DNA from: Vitellaria paradoxa
Lineage: Eukaryota; Streptophyta; Magnoliopsida; Ericales; Sapotaceae
Assembly (NCBI GenBank): GCA_019916065.1
Contig: CM034233.1
Coordinates: 50,983,947-51,047,946, forward strand
Length of the DNA: 64,000 bases
Reading direction: 5' to 3'
The position numbers and the translations under genes were made by a program. The notes under the pieces were generated by a model. The model was not told where the DNA came from. It made no database searches and saw nothing but the letters and a program-made list of their open reading frames with translations. Shown here in pieces: positions 12,550 through 23,925 of the stretch (positions within the stretch are counted from its first letter, which is position 1; every line of letters starts with the position of its first letter).

Positions 12550-13388
12550 GGGAACATCATCAGAGCGGGCGAGGACGTAGGGTACGATAGACAATTTAAA
12601 TGTGTTATCAAGGTTAGTACTCAATATACCTATACGATGTTGCTGGCCAAACTGTACGAATTTGTTAACATGAACTAGCCTAGTAGGTGTTGAGAGTAGT
12701 ATGTAGATATTCAATTGTTGGTAGTGTGGGTCGAATACTTCATAGACCTGTATCTTTAGTCGATGATGATGGAGCCGAGGTAATGTTTGACATCGTTGAC
12801 AATCTAAATCGCAATCACTACGACTTGTACTTAAAGTTAGAATTGACTGATCTTTCAACGATTGACGGTGAAGCTAGAAGCCTTACCAAGGATGCTCCGA
12901 CTGAGAATTTGATAGGTAATTACAATGAAATCATAACATCGACCTCCTATAATTCTCCTGAACACCACGCAATCGCACTTCCTCAACCCAGTTCAGGCCC
13001 TGTCCATGAGTGCGTGCAGCATTTAGACATGTCTTAAGATTATGTGGCTGACCAGGCTAATGAGTTTAATGGGGCTAGATGTTCGATGTACAATGAAGAG
13101 ATAGAAATACGAGAGTTGGACATGATGAAAGGGCCAGTTACTAAGGATTCGACTAACAATGAACACCAAGAAGCTGCGATTCAACGAATTCATAATCCGA
13201 TGCCTGAAATGTTCGCCTCAATTGAAGTAGATGGTAATGCACTTTCTTAGGCCCTTTTACTTCGCTATCAAACATGGAATTTGGAGACTAAAGATCCTTG
13301 CATTAGTTAGATTTTCAAGGACAAGGACCAACTAGTAAGTTAATGAAGTTGTATGCTATCAAAACCAACCAACTATACATAATTGTTA
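12550..13388 (+). pseudogene. MULE transposase, N-terminal part (split by Ty3 insertion)
   Basis: Reading on +, IIRAGEDVGYDRQFKCVIKV (about 12557) and a following acidic low-complexity segment (12687-13250) resemble the N-terminal region of plant Mutator-like transposases. Near 13315 the frame reads FKDKDQLV and, after in-frame stops, MLSKPTNY, matching the start of the MULE DNA-binding region. The frame is then cut at 13388 by the left LTR of the Ty3 element. The coding sense resumes at 21857 (SKKSWVAECPKRKEG), which shows the two parts were once continuous. Several stops (for example near 12678 and 13038) make it a pseudogene. Confidence 0.6.
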
Positions 13389-15200
13389 TATCGCACCCCT
13401 ATTTTAGGATCATATTTAATTCCTTAAATAGAGGGGACACAACTATAATAAGTCGATTATCACATTCCATAGAAAATCTTATATTAAAATAGAATACCAC
13501 TTGTTAGATATATATTTATTCATTGGCAAAATAAACAAAGTCTCACAAATACTTAAATATATGCCAACTCATAGTTTTAACATATTAAGCCAAACCTTAG
13601 TCTGATACTATTAAAACTCTAGGTTTATTTACACAAATTTTCAAATACTTACTCATAATTAAATTAGGATTACAGACCTCTCAAAGCTTCTCCAGGCACT
13701 TGTAGTTACTTCTAGACTCAACCTGAAATGTATAAATTTTAGGTGTGAGTGTCACGACTCAGTGAAGGTATTATACTTATAATAAAAGATGATAAATATA
13801 AACCAAAGATAATTCACAGTGATCACATAGACAATCATCTCGCAATCAAATAATAATTAATTCAAAAGCCTCGTAGTTGACGATAATACAAATATCTCAA
13901 CACACAGTTCATCATCCATTTTCATTTAGCAACTGTTATCATTATCACTAGGTCTCAACTGGTCATCTGATGGTATACTCGCAAGATAAATAATTTAAAT
14001 AATAATGCAACACACATTTGGCTCCATCTGGCCTATGAGTAGAGTGTTCAACTGTGGACAGTAACTTTAATTTAGCATGTCCTATTAGCCCTATCTGGCT
14101 TGGCCTCATTATTGGTCCCATCTGACTTGGCCCTATCTGTCCCTTTTTATTTCTTTTTTTGGGCCCATCTAGCATTTTTTTCCCTTTTTTGGGCCCCATT
14201 TGGCCTGGTCTCACCTGACCATAATGCAAGTATAATGCACATAATTTGTGTTGGTATGCAATAATACTTTTTCCAAGTAAAATATTACTTCTCAAATTTA
14301 TCATTTCACAAATAACCACAATTCTCAACTAACATAACAAGGCATAAATACTCAGTACTTCATATCAGAACAAATAATTAACAACAACAACAACAAATTA
14401 ATAAAATTTATCAATTTATATTTAATACATTTTACCTTTAAGTTTAATACACCCACTTGCACAATAGATATTCTAAGAAAATCAAACTACTAGGGTGGTT
14501 GCTGTTGATTATCATTGAGTCCTAATTTTAACCCAAACAAATTATACAAATCAGAAGTTCAACAATTAAAAATATAAATCAAATCAGTTAATAATATAAA
14601 TTTAATAAATAAAACACAACCATTATATATCTAATATATTTAATTTATTTAACCTTCTATAAAATTAATTTTAAACTAACAAAATAGAATAACTTACTTC
14701 AACAATCTAGCCAAAAACCTTAATTTTTGTCCTCAGTTCTCTTCTCCCTCACTTTCTTTTTTTTTTAGTTCCTCCTTACTGTCTTACTATTTTTTCTCTC
14801 TTTTTCTTTCCTCACCCGTGCATCTTTTTATATATATAGTAACATAGGTGCCTTTGGCGGTGGAAAGTTAACTGCCTTACCCTTTTTACCCCACTTTTTT
14901 TATAACTCTTCCACATATCTTCACAAGCCCTGCACAAAAGTCACACTCACAACCCCAACAAAGCTCAATGCACTTATAGCCTTGCCACGTTATGCCTTCC
15001 AAACTTACCATCTACTAACCTAACTAATTAATCTATTAATTAATATAAACTAAAACTAAATAAATTTTAAAAGTGTACCAATTATTCCAATTAAAATTAA
15101 TATAATATAATACCTCATTAATATAATTAAAATTCCTAAGCATAAAATAAAAATTAAATTAGTAATGCATTTAAAAATATTAAAAATTTAGGATGTCACA
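13389..15200 (-). repeat. Left LTR of the Ty3 element (3' LTR in element sense)
   Basis: 1812 bp, matching 20030-21856 along its length with scattered substitutions and small indels. A TATA-like box on - lies at about 14826-14838 (ACTATATATATAAAAAG read on -), with a pyrimidine-rich stretch upstream in + sense. A cluster of CCATCTGGC-type short repeats lies at 14020-14220. A purine-rich stretch just inside the element (AAGGGGATGAGAGT read on -, ending at 15201) is the likely polypurine tract. Confidence 0.92.
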
Positions 15201-15212
15201 ACTCTCATCCCC

Positions 15213-18200
15213 TTAAAGAATTTCGTCCTTGAAATTCTTACCTGGCGGAAAGAGATATGGGTATTGCTTCCGCATGTTATCCTCACTCTCCCAAGTGGCT
15301 TCGTCCACAGTGTGGCTTCTCCATAATACCTTCACCAATGGTATTATCTTATTTCGCAAAACTTGATCCCTTCTATCTAAAATTTGCACTAGCTCCTCCA
15401 CATAAGACAAATCTTCTTTCAATTCAACTGGTTAAGAAGTTAGCACATGAGACGAGTCTGGGATATACTTATGCAACATTGACACATGGAACACATCATG
15501 AAGTCTTGATAATTCTGGAGGTAGAGCCCACATGTATGCAATTTCCCCAATTCTCTGTATAACCTCATATGGTCTAATATAGCGAGGACTTAGCTTTCTC
15601 TTTTTACCAAATCTTAGTATGCCTTTCCAAGGAGAAGCTTTTAAGAATACTTTATCACCCACAGAAAACTCCAATTCTCGTCTGCGGTTGTCTGCATAAC
15701 TTTTCTGCCGACTCTAGGCTATCTTTAATCTGTCTTGTATCACCTTTACTTTGTCCACTATGTCTTGTACTGACTCTGGCCCAAGTAATTTTGTTTCTCG
15801 CACTTCATCCCAACAAACTGGAGTTCTACATTTACGACCATACAGAGTTTCAAATGGCACCATACCAATACTTCAATGAAAACTGCTATTATAGGTAAAT
15901 TCCATTAGTGGCAACAAATCATCCCAATTTCCCTTAAAATCCAACACACAAGCTTGTAGCATGTCTTCTAAAGTCTGAATTGTTCTTTCAGATTGTCCGT
16001 CTATTTGAGGATGAAATGCGGTACTAAACTTCAAAGTCGTCCCCATAGTTTGTTGTAGACTGGGCCAGAAGCTAGATGTAAACTTTGGATCCCTATCATC
16101 CACAATAGAGACAGGTGAGCCATGCAATCTAACAATCTCCTTGACATATAGGGCATCATACTTATCAATCGTATAATTGGATTTCACAGGCAGAAAATGA
16201 GCTATTTTGGTTAACTTATCAACAATCACCCAAATGAAATCAAAACCTTTCTGAGCACGTGGTATTCAACAATCAAATCCATAGTGAAATGTTCTCATTT
16301 CCACTCTAGAATAGGAAGTGACTGGAGTAACCCTGTAGGACTCTGATGTTCTGCTTTTACCTGCTAGCAAGTCAAACATCTAGCTACAAATTCTGCAATT
16401 TCCTGCTTCATACCAATCCACCAGTAATACCCTCGTAGATTTCGACAACTTTGTACTGGCGGGATGCATAGCATAAGGAGAATGGTGCGCTTTCTCTAAA
16501 ATTTTCCTCTTCAGTTCAGAATTTTCTGGGACACAAACTCTATCACCATAACAAAGTAGCCCATCATTTGAACCACAAAATATGTTTGCGTATTATCTAC
16601 TATTTGTTTGCAGATTTTCTGCAGTTGAGCATCTTCTAACTGTAGTTCCCTGATACAATCAAGTAATAACGGCCTCACCCTTAACTGAGAAATCAAAGCA
16701 TCTGTTTTGGTTACAGTTAACTCTGTACCCATATGTGTCAAAACGTTAAATGCTTGAATTCTCTAACACTGATTATAAGCTAATGTGCCTACAAACTTGC
16801 AACTTAAAGTATCTGCCACCACGTTTGCTTTACCTCGGTGATAATGTATAGTGCAATCATAGTCCTTAAGTAGCTCTAACCATCTCATCTGTCTCAAATT
16901 CAGCTCTTTCTGAGTAAAAAAAATACTTCAAACTCTGATGATCAGTATAAATATCAACTATCTTACCATATAAATAGTGCCTCCACAACTTCAGTGCAAA
17001 CACAACTGCAGCTAACTCCAGATTATGGGTTGGATAATTATGTTCATGAGATCTTAATTATCTTGAAGCATATGCAATCACCTTCCCATTTTGCATCAAA
17101 ACATATCCTAACCCTTGTCTTGAAGCATCACTATAAATCACGAACCCACCAGTACCTGAAGGAAGTGCTAACAGTGGAGCTGTAGTCAATCTGGCCTTTA
17201 ATTCATGGAAACTTTTCTCACAACTATCATTTCATTCAAATTTAATACCCTTGCGAGTTAAACGTATCATAGGTAATGTAATGGAAGAAAAATTCTGAAT
17301 GAAACGACGGTAATACCCTGCCAATCTAAGAAAGCCACGTACTTCCGTTCCACTGGTTGGACGCTCCCAATTCAATACTACCTCAACTTTCTTAGGATCA
17401 ACACTGATGCCATCCACTGAAATCACATGCCCCAAGAATACTACCCAATCTAGCCAAAATTCACATTTACTAAGCTTTGTAAATAACTATTTCTCCCGTA
17501 GAGTCTGTAAAACTATTCTAAAGTGCTGTGGATGTTCTTCTTTGCTTCTGAAATAGATCAAAATATCATCAATGAAACAATCACAAAAGCGTTAAGGTAC
17601 GGTCTGAAAACTCTGTTCATCAAGTCCATAAATACAGCTGGAGCATTAGTCAGTCCAAAAGGCATAACAAGAAACTCATAATACCCATATCTGGTTCTAA
17701 AAGCTGTCTTAGGCACATCACAGTCCCGTACTTTAATCTGATAATATCGAGACTTCAAATCAATTTTAGAAAATACAGTAGCACCTTGCAACTAATCAAA
17801 CAAATCATCAATTCTTGGCAATGGATACTTGTTTTTTACGATTACCCGATTTAGCTAGCGATAATCAATACACAATCTCATAGTGCCATCTTTCTTCTTC
17901 ACAAACAACACCGATGCTCCCCACGGTGATACACTAGATCGGATAAAACCTTTGCCTAGTAGATCTTGTAACTGAACTTTCAATTCTACAGGTGCCATTT
18001 TGTAAGGTGCAATTGAGATTGGTGTAGTTTCTGGTAACAACTCAAGAGTAAATTTAACCTCTTTATCTACGATCACCCTTAGCAACTCATTTGGAAAAAC
18101 ATCTGGGTGCTCGCACACAACAAGTAAGTCATTAAGCTGAGTCTCTGGTTTTTTAGCATCAACCACATAAGCAATATAGCCCTGACATTCCTTACTCAAC

Positions 18201-18600
18201 AACTTTCTAGCTTTTAATACAGATATCAAGCAGTTGGGCACAATCCTACGATCACCACCGAATATTAAATCTGGCCCTCTTGGAATTTGAAATGTCACTT
18301 CCAATCAATAGAAGCATGATATGTTGATAACCAATCCATACCCAAAATAATGTCAAAATCACATATCTCCAAAGGTATCAAATCAACAACCAAATTTCTG
18401 CCAGCTATCTGCACTACACAACCTCTGTATACATCTTTTACCGATATTATATCAGCAGTAGGAGTAGCCATAGCCAACATATAATCTAACTAGGAGAGTG
18501 GGTGGTCTAAGTGCATGCAAAATGCTCGAGATATAAAGGAATGGGTCGAGCCAGAATCTATCAATGCACAAGCGAGTCTACCAGTAATAGAAAGCATACC
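15213..18600 (-). pseudogene. Ty3 pol: protease, RT, RNase H, integrase, chromodomain (broken)
   Basis: On -, retropepsin ALIDSGSTHSF (DSG at 18550-18558) is followed by DIILGMDWLS. RT follows with [37 protein letters not shown] (ending 17855), [23 protein letters not shown] and [10 protein letters not shown]. The catalytic FIDDILIYF (17549-17577) is intact but in a shifted frame. RNase H is at about 16800-17230 ([25 protein letters not shown]). Integrase has MIVDKLTKIAHFLPV (16229 down) and FHPQIDGQSERTIQTLE. The C-terminus has FSVGDKVFLKASPWKG and the chromodomain-type VLWRSHTVDEATWESE. Stops and frameshifts occur throughout. Domain order identifies Ty3/gypsy; the chromodomain tail suggests Tekay. 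Confidence 0.93.
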
Positions 18601-18664
18601 TGTAACAACATCAGGGGATGCCTAAGCGTCCTGGTGAGTCATAACATAAATTTGAGCCTGTGAG

Positions 18665-19829
18665 TGAGATTCCCTGTCTGCTCATCTACTTCTCTGTGTA
18701 GTCACTAAAGGAGCTTTGTTACCACTGGTTACACTACCCACGGATGTTGCTGGAGCAGGTAAAGTAGGATAATTTCTGGAGATATGCCCCTCTTGACCAC
18801 ATGGAAAACAAGTAAAAACCCGCTGAGTTGTACACTCACTGGCGTAATGTCCTGTAGCCCCACATCTAAAGCATACCATATTTCTTACTCTTTCCCCAGC
18901 CTCAACTCCTGTGACCCAGGTGGTGTCTGTCTCGAACTCTGTCCCCGAGTCCTGCTATAACTTGTACCTCTACTTCCCTTGGATTGGCCTGCACCTCTGT
19001 AACTCTAGAAGTCTTGGCTTATTTGTCTAGAAGATTCACCTTCTGCTCTTCGGGAAGCTGAAAAATCAAATCTGGCCTTCTTAGATTGATCCTGCCTTCC
19101 AATTGCCTCCCAAACAACTTTTTCTACAATCTTTGCTTTCTTCACCAATTCCCCAAAACTCCTCGTTTCAAAGGCAGAAATTCTGGATCTAATAGAAAGC
19201 TCCAATCCCTACTGGAATCTTCGACACTTTGCATCTTCTGTTTGCACCAATTTTAAAGAAAATTTGGATGATATAGTAAATTGGGCTTCATACTCCGAAA
19301 TAGACATCCTTCCCTACTTCAAAGTAATAAACTTCTATTCATTTTCATATTTGTATGATTGAGGAAAATACTTATCATTGAAGGCATCAGTAAATTGATT
19401 GCAAGTCATTCTAATGACTGACAACCTTTTTGTAGCTTCCCACTAGCGCCTAGCTTGATCCCTTAACATAAATGTGGTTAGGATAATTTTGTCTTTATCA
19501 GAAATCCTCATTACCTCAAAAATTGCTTCTATATTCTTTAACCAATCCTCAGCTTCTAAAGGGTTGATAGTACCAGAGAACAATGTAGGTCCTAACTTGA
19601 GAAATTGCTCATATATAGTGCTGGGTGCCTCTGGCCTGTACCTCTATTTTGTCTACAATTCCATTAATCTGGCCATAGCCTCAATCACTCTTTCTATTAG
19701 GTCCCGCTGGTGTTGAACTGGAGACTGATCTCCCTGACCCTCCTGCTGTCCTGAAGCCTGTACCATTTGTGGGATTTGTCCCACTAAGCCCTCTTCCTCT
19801 ACTGTCTCAGGAATATGTTCAATATCCAT
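18665..19829 (-). pseudogene. Ty3 gag (capsid and nucleocapsid), broken
   Basis: The likely start is the ATG at 19829 (MDIEHIPETVEEEG). A retrotransposon gag domain follows (GTINPLEAEDWLKNIEAIF, MRISDKDKI, FNDKYFPQSYKYE), then a basic segment and two zinc knuckles. The first, CFRCGATGHYASEC (around 18870), is intact CX2CX4HX4C; the second, CFPCGQEGHISRNY, has its last Cys replaced by Tyr. Gag would form the virus-like particle and package RNA. Internal stops (for example in the YKYENE segment near 19340 and at about 19005) make it non-functional. Confidence 0.88.
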
Positions 19830-20014
19830 TTCTTTTATTAGACCTCAAACTCAAGGTGAGATGTAAAATATAATTCTATAACATTTTATAATTTTAAGAT
19901 CCTTAATATCCACTCAAATAAACATCACATCACAATCACTTACTCTAAGACACTTTTCCTATAATTGGTTGCAAATACCAGACACTGATAAGTCTACAGG
20001 ATCCTCAAACCTAG

Positions 20015-20026
20015 GCTCTGATACCA
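20015..20026 (-). promoter_or_regulatory. Primer binding site for initiator tRNA-Met
   Basis: Read on -, TGGTATCAGAGC is an exact complement to the 3' end of plant initiator tRNA-Met. It lies three bases inside the right-hand (element 5') LTR and would prime minus-strand DNA synthesis. It fixes the element orientation as -. Confidence 0.9.
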
Positions 20027-20029
20027 AAA

Positions 20030-21856
20030 TGTCGCACCTCTATTTTAGGACACATATTTAATTCCTTAAATAGAGGGGACACAACCATAATAAGTCGATA
20101 ATCAAATTCCATAGAAAATCTTATATTAAAATAGAATACCACCCGTTAGATTTATATTTATTCATTGGCAAAATAAACAAAGTCTCACAAATACTTAAAT
20201 ATGTGCTAACTCACAGTTTTTAACATATTAAGCCAAACCTTAGTCTGATGCCATTAAAACTCTAGGTTTATTTACACAAATTTCCAAATACTAACTCATA
20301 ATTAAATTAGGATTACAGACCCCTCAAAGCTTCTCCAAGCACTTGTAGCCACTTCTAGACTCAACCTGAAATGTGTAAATTTTAGGTGTGAGCGTTACAC
20401 ACTCAGCGGATGTATTATACTTATAATAAAAGATGATAAATATAAACCAAAGATAATCCACAATAATTACATAGATAATCATCCTTCAATCAAATAATAA
20501 TTAATTCAAAAGCCTTGTAATTGACAATAATACAAATATCTCAACACACAGTTCATCATCCCTTTTCATTTAGCAATCGTTATCATTATCACTAGGTCTC
20601 AACTGGCCATCTGGTGGTATACTCGCATGATAAATAATTTAAATAATAATTCAACACACATTTAGCCCCATCTAGCCTATGAGTTGAGCGTTCAACTCTA
20701 GACAGTGTCTTTAATTTAGCATGTCCCATTAGCCTTATCTGGCTTGGCCTCATTATTGGTCCCATCTGACCTGGCCCCATCTAGCCCTTTTTATTTCTTT
20801 TTTTTTCTGGCCCTATCTGGCATTTTTCCCTTTTTCTGGCCCCATCTAGCTTGGTCTCACCTGACCATAATGCAAGTGTAATGCACACAATTTATGTTGG
20901 TATGCAATAATATTTTTTCCAAGTAAAATATTACTTCCCAAATTTATCATTTCATAAATAACCACAATTCTCAACTAACACAATAGGGCATAAATACTCA
21001 GTACTTCATATCAGAACAAATAATTAACAACAACAAAAAATTAATAAAATTTATCAATTTATATTTAATACATTTTACCTTTAAGTTTAATACACCCACC
21101 TACACAACAGATATTCCGAGAAAATCAAACTACTGGGGTAGTTGCTGTTGATTATCCTTGAGTCCTAATTTTAACCCAAACAAATTATACAAATCAGGAG
21201 TTTAACAGTTAAAATATAAATCAAATCAGTTAATAATGTAAATTTAATAAATAAAACACAACCATTATATATCTAATATATTTAATTTATTTAACCTTCT
21301 ATAAAATTAATTTTAAACTAACAAAATAGAATAACTTATTTCAACAATCTGGCCAAAATTTCTAATTTTTTTCCTCGGTTCTCTTCTCTCTTACTTTTTT
21401 TTTTTCAGTTCCTCCTTAATGTCTTACTATTTCTTCTCTCTTTTTTTTCCTCACCCGTGCACCCTTTTATATATATAGTAACATAGGTGCCTTTGGTGGT
21501 GGAAAGTTAACCGCCTCACCCTTTTTACGTTTTGTTTTGTTTTGTTTTGTTTTTACTCTTCCACATGGCTTCACAAGCCCTGCACAAAAGTCACACTCAC
21601 ACACCCAGCAAAGCTCAATGCACCCATAGCCTCACCACGTCACACCTTCCAAACTTACCATCTACTAACCTAACTAATTAATCTATTAATTAACATAAAC
21701 TAAAACTAAATAAATTTTAAAAGTGTACCAATTATTCCAATTAAAATTAATGAAGACTTAAAATAATACCTCATTAATATAATTAAAATTCCTAAGCATA
21801 AAATAAAAATTAAATTAGTAATGAATTTAAAAATATTAAAAATTCAAGATGTCACA
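20030..21856 (-). repeat. Right LTR of the Ty3 element (5' LTR in element sense)
   Basis: 1827 bp counterpart of 13389-15200, with the canonical TGT...ACA ends. A TATA-like box on - sits at about 21464-21477. A (GTTTT)n expansion at 21529-21556 is absent from the other LTR, so it arose after insertion. A CCATCTGGC-type repeat cluster at 20640-20865 matches the other LTR. Confidence 0.92.
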
Positions 21857-23580
21857 TGTTGAATCGAGTAAGAAATCATGGGTAGCTGAGTGCCCAAAGA
21901 GGAAGGAAGGCCACTATAAGTGGCGGGTTCGAGCAAGCAAACTTAGTTCAGATGGTTTATTTGATATAATAAAGTTCAAAGGGCCTCACACATGTATTTA
22001 TGCACAATTGAGCTAAGACCATGACTAGCTTGACTCAAACTTTCTTTTTGGCGCAATCATCCATTTAGTTAAGTCCAACCTCGCCTATTTTGTCATAGGA
22101 CTCTAAGCTGAATTAAAATACCATTTCAAATATAATGTGTCCTACTAAAAGACATGGATAGTAAAACAGAAGGCAATTGCTAAGATATATTTGAAGATTG
22201 GGAGCAATCATACTTAATGCTATCGAAGTTCATGAATGTAGTCCAATTGTACAAAAGAGGCACAGTTTTGTATTATGAGGCTCACCCTTATATGAGTGGC
22301 ACCTAACGTGTTCTAACATTTGTGTTCTAGAGCTTTAAGCTTTCAATAAAGGCTTTACATATTGCATTCTCGTGGTATTGATCGATGGAACACATTTTTA
22401 CGATAAGTACACTAGCAAGCTCCTGATAGCTATAGCACAAGATACCAACCTGCAAGTATTTCCCCTAGCATTTGTAGTCGTGGATACCGATGACTATGAT
22501 AGCTGGAAGTACTTCTTGAGGATGCTCCAGATACATGTTTACCCCGATCAAGAGTAATGCCTTATCTCTGACCATCACAAAGTAATAGAAGCCACAGTTG
22601 CATCCTTTTAGTCCGGTTAGCCCAATACACTGCACTGCTTCTGCTTACGGTATATAGAGGCCAACTACAAAAAAAAAGGAAAAGAAAATAACTTATTGAC
22701 TTGCTCTGTCAAGCAAAGAAGCCACCTAGGTACAGAAATTCAATGTGGCAACAGAGTTACTCAAGTCCATTAACCCAAGTGCTTGGAAATATCTAGATCA
22801 TCTTTCAAGAAAAAGTGGACATTTATTATGGCAGCCTTCATAGATACAAAATAATGATAACCAATTTGTCTGAGTGCTTCAACAATGTACTAGGTGGTGC
22901 TAAGAGTTTACCAATAACTATAGCAGTGCAGTTAACATTCTATAAATTGGTATCATACTTCCATCGGCATTGGCTAATCGCTATGAATGCAAGGAATAAT
23001 GGAGTAAAGCTAGTTCCCAAGTCCAAAAAGCTTTAACAGATTAGCAAAATGATGCACTTGCTCATCAGATAAGTAAGTTTAATCACATAAGCAAGGAGTG
23101 CCAAGTCATGACTGGTTCCCACCTAAGCAGGAGTAGTAACACACACGTTGTTCAATTAAGGGATGGAAATGTAGTTGTGGAAAATAGGAGGTCTTGCAGC
23201 TCTCATGCTCGCATGTCATAGTAGTGTGTGATCAAATACACATGGATTGGATGCAGTTTGTGTCATGTGACTATTCAATGCAAACATACACGAACACATA
23301 CATGCCAGAGTTTTATCCGTTAAAGCATAAGGACTAGTAGCCAATAATTGAAACTCCATTTTTTATCCTTGATCCAAATCTTGTTTGTAATAGGGACCAA
23401 GCCATGTTGACTAGATTGACAAACAAGATGGACAAGTCATAACGAAGCTCTGAATTACATTGCGGCATATGTAAGTAGTAGGGACATGATCGTCGCAAGA
23501 GTCCAGCAAGGGCCTCGTCCTCTTCGGCCACTAAATTCTTGCCATTTGTTTGACCATTATACGCTGTGTACAAATTAATG
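21857..23580 (+). pseudogene. MULE transposase, catalytic and SWIM part, broken
   Basis: This continues the N-terminal part cut at 13388. Visible on +: SKKSWVAECPKRKEGHYKWRVR (split here as the MULE DNA-binding domain), FKGPHTCIY, MVLIDGTHFYDKYTSKLLIA (22372 on, the first catalytic Asp region, DGTH), FPLAFVVVDTDDYDSWKYFL (W after the second Asp region), then LSECFNNVLGGAKSLPI (about 22870) and LVSYFHRHW. A SWIM-type zinc finger (CSCxxxxxxCxHxxxVC) is readable in pieces at about 23190-23240, followed by FILDPNLVCNRDQA. Stops and frameshifts are frequent. It would have catalysed cut-and-paste of a Mutator-like element. Confidence 0.82.
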
Positions 23581-23925
23581 AAGTTGTAACTTGGAAATAT
23601 CTTGTAAACTTAACCACAAGTTAATGAAAGAGTATTTTAAATAACAATTATGGTGGTTTCTTTACATTATATTAATTTATGTGCTTAAATTTAATTATAT
23701 TAATTAATATAAAAGAGAAGAAATACTAAAAATATAAAGCCATGAATACAAAAGAGCAAAAATACTGAAACTATAAAGTAATTAAAATATAAATTTATTT
23801 TAAATTAGATTATAACTTAATGATTCATAAAATATAAAGTAGTGATTCTGATATGCGGAGCATGTGAATTGTGGATTTATTGATATTCATAAAATTTTGG
23901 TGTTATTTTGTTATATACAGCGAGA
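23580..23925. other. AT-rich spacer between MULE and PMD relics
   Basis: No gene or repeat recognised. It could be an intron or intergenic space within the composite element. Confidence 0.4.

Larger units (their letters stand above)
13389..21856 (-). mobile_element. Ty3/gypsy chromovirus (Tekay-like), full-length but decayed
   Basis: Two long direct repeats (13389-15200 and 20030-21856) bound the element. On - the order is primer site, gag, protease, RT, RNase H, integrase, chromodomain. The termini are TGTCGCACC...GATGTCACA (the left copy starts TATCGC). Flanking 5-mers are TGTTA (13384-13388) and TGTTG (21857-21861), a target duplication with one change. The primer binding site, 20015-20026 read on -, matches TGGTATCAGAGC (initiator tRNA-Met). 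It sits inside the MULE transposase relic, so it is younger than that relic. Confidence 0.93.
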
